In this document: positions 12,955 through 15,090 of the stretch, in pieces
How positions within the stretch are numbered: position 1 is the stretch's first letter
How the letters are laid out: every line of letters starts with the position of its first letter
NCBI GenBank assembly: GCA_934667465.1
Contig: CAKUMG010000045.1
Location: 1-15,090, forward strand
Direction of reading: 5' to 3'
Source: an uncultured Actinoplanes sp.
Lineage (GTDB): Bacteria > Actinomycetota > Actinomycetes > Mycobacteriales > Micromonosporaceae
DNA length: 15,090 bases
Made by a program: the position numbers and the translations under genes
Notes under the pieces: generated by a model
Databases searched by the model: none
Told to the model about the DNA's origin: nothing
Seen by the model: only the letters and a program-made list of their open reading frames with translations

Positions 12955-15086
12955 CGGCGGTAGATGTCCTTCATCCACTCGAGACCGCTCTGATAGGCCT
13001 CGCCCGCATCGCCGGCGGCCTGGCCCACCGAGTCCTGGCCGTTCCCGGACTTGTAGCGCTGCCAGGCCTCCAGATCCGCCTCGGTCCACTGGCTCACCGG
13101 CTTCGGATCCCCGTTCACGAGGAGCCGCTCCGGCAGGTCCGCGAGCTTGCCGCTGTTGTAGAGGGCCAGTTCGGTGAGGTCGGCCGCCGTGGCGCGGCCG
13201 TCGCCCAGCGTGTTGCCGATGTCGTACACGGCCTGGCCCGAGTTGTCGACCTTCGCCTGCTCCTCGAGACCGGTGAGCACCGAGCTGACGTACTCGCCGG
13301 CCAGGTCACCGACGACCGGCACCGGGACCTTCTCGAGCGCCTTGCCCATCACCTGGTCGACGAGGAAATTGACCACCTTGTACCTGTCCTCGACACTCTT
13401 GTTGTGCTGCTCGTCAGACTCGGCGCTGGCCGCATGGCCGGCCTCGGTCGCTCCGTAGTCGAGTGCCCCCATGACGCTGCCGTACTGCTGGGAGACGACC
13501 CCCATCGCGCGCAGCTTGCCGTCGATGTCGTCGGCGGGGTCCCGCCTTCCGGACAGGATCTCGTCGTAGCTGCTCGCGGTGTACACGGCCTGCGCGTTGG
13601 CGACGATGCCGTGCGCGGTCTCGTCCCGGCCGATGTCGGCCAGGAAGCGCGCCAGGTCCGTGCGGTCGACGTCGATGGTCTTGCCCGGAACCGCGTGGTC
13701 GCCGTCGGCGATGTTGAGGTTGACGTCGCCGATGTACGCCGCCGTGATGGTGGCCATGGAGTCGCGCAGCTGCGGGTGGATCAGGACGGGCTGCTCGTCC
13801 TTGGCCTGCTCGTCGACGTTGGCCTCGTAGATGATCGCCTCGAACAGGCGCCGCGCCTCCGGGCCGGGCTCGCCGGTGGTGGCGCGTTCGAGCGCGGTGC
13901 CGAGCTTGTCCATGGTGTCGTTCTCGTAGCCCTCGCCGAGCGCCTGCTCCGCGGTCGCCCAGCCCGGCCCGCCGGGCACATCCGGGCCCCACTCGCGGTC
14001 GGTGAGCAGATAGTCGAGGCGGGACAGCCGGCCGCCGGCCGGGCCGTCGCTGGTGTAGGTGGTGACGCCGGTGAGCAGGTCCCGGGTGGCTTCGCCGTTG
14101 CGGGACAGCGCGTCCACCAGGCCGTGCATCGGGTCGAAGCCCGCCGGGGCGGCGTTGTCGTCGTGGTTCCGGGTCCAGTCCAGGCGCACGTTCTCGCCGC
14201 TCCGGCTCCACACCTCGCTGCCGCCCTGGGACATCTCGAAGTCGACCATGTCGCCGCCGACGGTGGCCAGGAACCCGGCGTCGTAGGCGCCGTTGCGCAG
14301 CAGCGGGGCGAGCAGTTGGTAGCCGTGGACGCCCTGCGCGGTCCGTAGCGGGTTGTGCGGATCGCCGATGTCCATCGTGCTGCGCCCGGCAGCCATCAGG
14401 TCGATGGTCCATTGCGTGGACAGTTCGTTCGCGCCGGGCACGTAGTGCTCGCCGTGCGGGCCGGTCGTGGTGCCGGTCCGCGTGGTCGCGGTGCTCAGCA
14501 TCACCCCGAGACCGTTCTGCAGGGCCCGCACCGTGTCGGCGGTGCCGCCGCTGAACGTCAGGCCGTCGGCGTCGGTGCCGGGATTGTCGTTCTGATAGGT
14601 CGCCAGCGTGCCGTTGAGCCGCAGCAACCCCTGCGGCCCGAGATTGTCGAGCAGCGTGTAGGCGAAGGCGCGATCGCTGCCGTACAGCTCGACCAGGTCC
14701 CGGAACTCGGCGAGCTCGGCGGCGGTCGACTCGTACGACGGGTTCTTGATCTTGTTGGCCAGCTCCTGGGCGCGCGAGATCGCGCCGGGCGGGCTGCCGC
14801 CGAACCCGCCCGGGCCGGACGGCGCGGTGCCGGCGATGATGCCGGCCGCAGCGTCGTCCTGCGCCCGCGCATATTCCACGACCGTGCGCAGATCGTTGAG
14901 CAGCGCACCGGTCTCCCGGCCCGTGCGGTCCAGATTGCCGCCCATGTACGCCGACGCGGGCGCGGTGATCGTCACCGCCGCCGTGTCGACCGTGTAGCCG
15001 CCCTTCTGCGCCGCCGCGACGATCCCCTCCGCCTGAGCGCGCAGACCCCTCATCGCGTACGCGTGCTGGTCGAACAGGTCGGCCAT
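12951..15086 (-). CDS. Large hypothetical protein, possible DUF6571-like, ESX-type context
   Basis: This protein is 711 aa if it starts at the ATG at 15086, and only 4 nt of sequence lie beyond that, so the true start could be outside the window. It has no signal peptide or membrane helix. The N-terminal 85 residues look helical, like a WXG100/EspB-type start. A Gly/Pro-rich linker (87-101) and a long alpha-helical body follow. Recognisable stretches are LNGTLATYQNDNPG, LSTQWTIDLMAAGRS, TDLARFLADIGRDETAHGIV and a C-terminal WTEADLEAWQRY. The pattern recalls the DUF6571 family of actinomycete proteins found near WXG100-type genes. I hold that assignment loosely. Such proteins may be type VII secretion substrates or partners. 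It is coupled by ATGA to a lipoprotein, which supports a surface or secretion-related role. No catalytic motif is visible. Confidence 0.75.
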   Translation of the reverse strand: MADLFDQHAYAMRGLRAQAEGIVAAAQKGGYTVDTAAVTITAPASAYMGGNLDRTGRETGALLNDLRTVVEYARAQDDAAAGIIAGTAPSGPGGFGGSPPGAISRAQELANKIKNPSYESTAAELAEFRDLVELYGSDRAFAYTLLDNLGPQGLLRLNGTLATYQNDNPGTDADGLTFSGGTADTVRALQNGLGVMLSTATTRTGTTTGPHGEHYVPGANELSTQWTIDLMAAGRSTMDIGDPHNPLRTAQGVHGYQLLAPLLRNGAYDAGFLATVGGDMVDFEMSQGGSEVWSRSGENVRLDWTRNHDDNAAPAGFDPMHGLVDALSRNGEATRDLLTGVTTYTSDGPAGGRLSRLDYLLTDREWGPDVPGGPGWATAEQALGEGYENDTMDKLGTALERATTGEPGPEARRLFEAIIYEANVDEQAKDEQPVLIHPQLRDSMATITAAYIGDVNLNIADGDHAVPGKTIDVDRTDLARFLADIGRDETAHGIVANAQAVYTASSYDEILSGRRDPADDIDGKLRAMGVVSQQYGSVMGALDYGATEAGHAASAESDEQHNKSVEDRYKVVNFLVDQVMGKALEKVPVPVVGDLAGEYVSSVLTGLEEQAKVDNSGQAVYDIGNTLGDGRATAADLTELALYNSGKLADLPERLLVNGDPKPVSQWTEADLEAWQRYKSGNGQDSVGQAAGDAGEAYQSGLEWMKDIYRR

Positions 15087-15090
15087 GCGG

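Noticed and set aside
12955..13089. Longer lipoprotein start near 13089
   Set aside because: It would bury the lipobox signal peptide inside the protein. The ATG at 12954 gives a textbook lipoprotein leader and an ATGA coupling.
12861..14348. A 495-codon plus-strand open frame opposite the large protein
   Set aside because: Its composition is that of a GC-skewed antisense frame, it has no initiation signal, and it conflicts with the coupled minus-strand pair.

Overview
The window is uniformly GC-rich and its coding strands use mostly G or C in third position. Gene starts commonly carry a TANNNT hexamer 6-8 nt upstream, which suggests leaderless transcripts. The gene families present (ECF sigma with a zinc-binding membrane anti-sigma, DUF1801, TetR/acyl-CoA oxidase pair) fit a high-GC actinomycete. 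Micromonosporaceae (Actinoplanes-like) is my best guess, by inference only. I see no rRNA, tRNA, CRISPR array, insertion sequence or phage gene. The region reads as ordinary chromosome with several small regulated modules.

Layout. (1) 1-1509, minus strand: a membrane-anchored SRPBCC-fold protein followed by a polytopic membrane protein that runs off the left edge. Two near-identical TTGAGC-type palindromes bracket their promoter. (2) 1651-3307: a DUF1801 protein (plus) meets an acyltransferase-3 membrane enzyme (minus) tail to tail with an 11-bp overlap. (3) 3347-7425: an acyl-CoA oxidase-like flavoprotein and an M14-type zinc peptidase form a probable minus-strand operon. A divergent TetR regulator lies beside them, with a perfect 17-bp palindrome on the oxidase promoter. 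(4) 7499-8901, plus: an ECF sigma factor and its six-helix zinc-motif anti-sigma factor, translationally coupled and closed by a strong hairpin terminator.

(5) 9148-10629: a 199-aa protein that looks like a decayed GyrB ATPase domain (minus) is divergent from a class I SAM-dependent methyltransferase (plus). (6) 10703-12234, minus: two paralogous alpha/beta hydrolases with a 4-nt overlap. The first, cytoplasmic one has lost its nucleophile serine (GHGYGG), while the second is exported and intact (GHSYGG). (7) 12295-15086, minus: a 711-aa helical protein of the kind seen near ESX/WXG100 genes, coupled by ATGA to a small lipoprotein.

The points most worth a second look are the degenerate GyrB-like protein, the pseudoenzyme/enzyme hydrolase pair, the two palindromic operator regions next to well-placed promoters, and the large protein-lipoprotein unit at the right edge.
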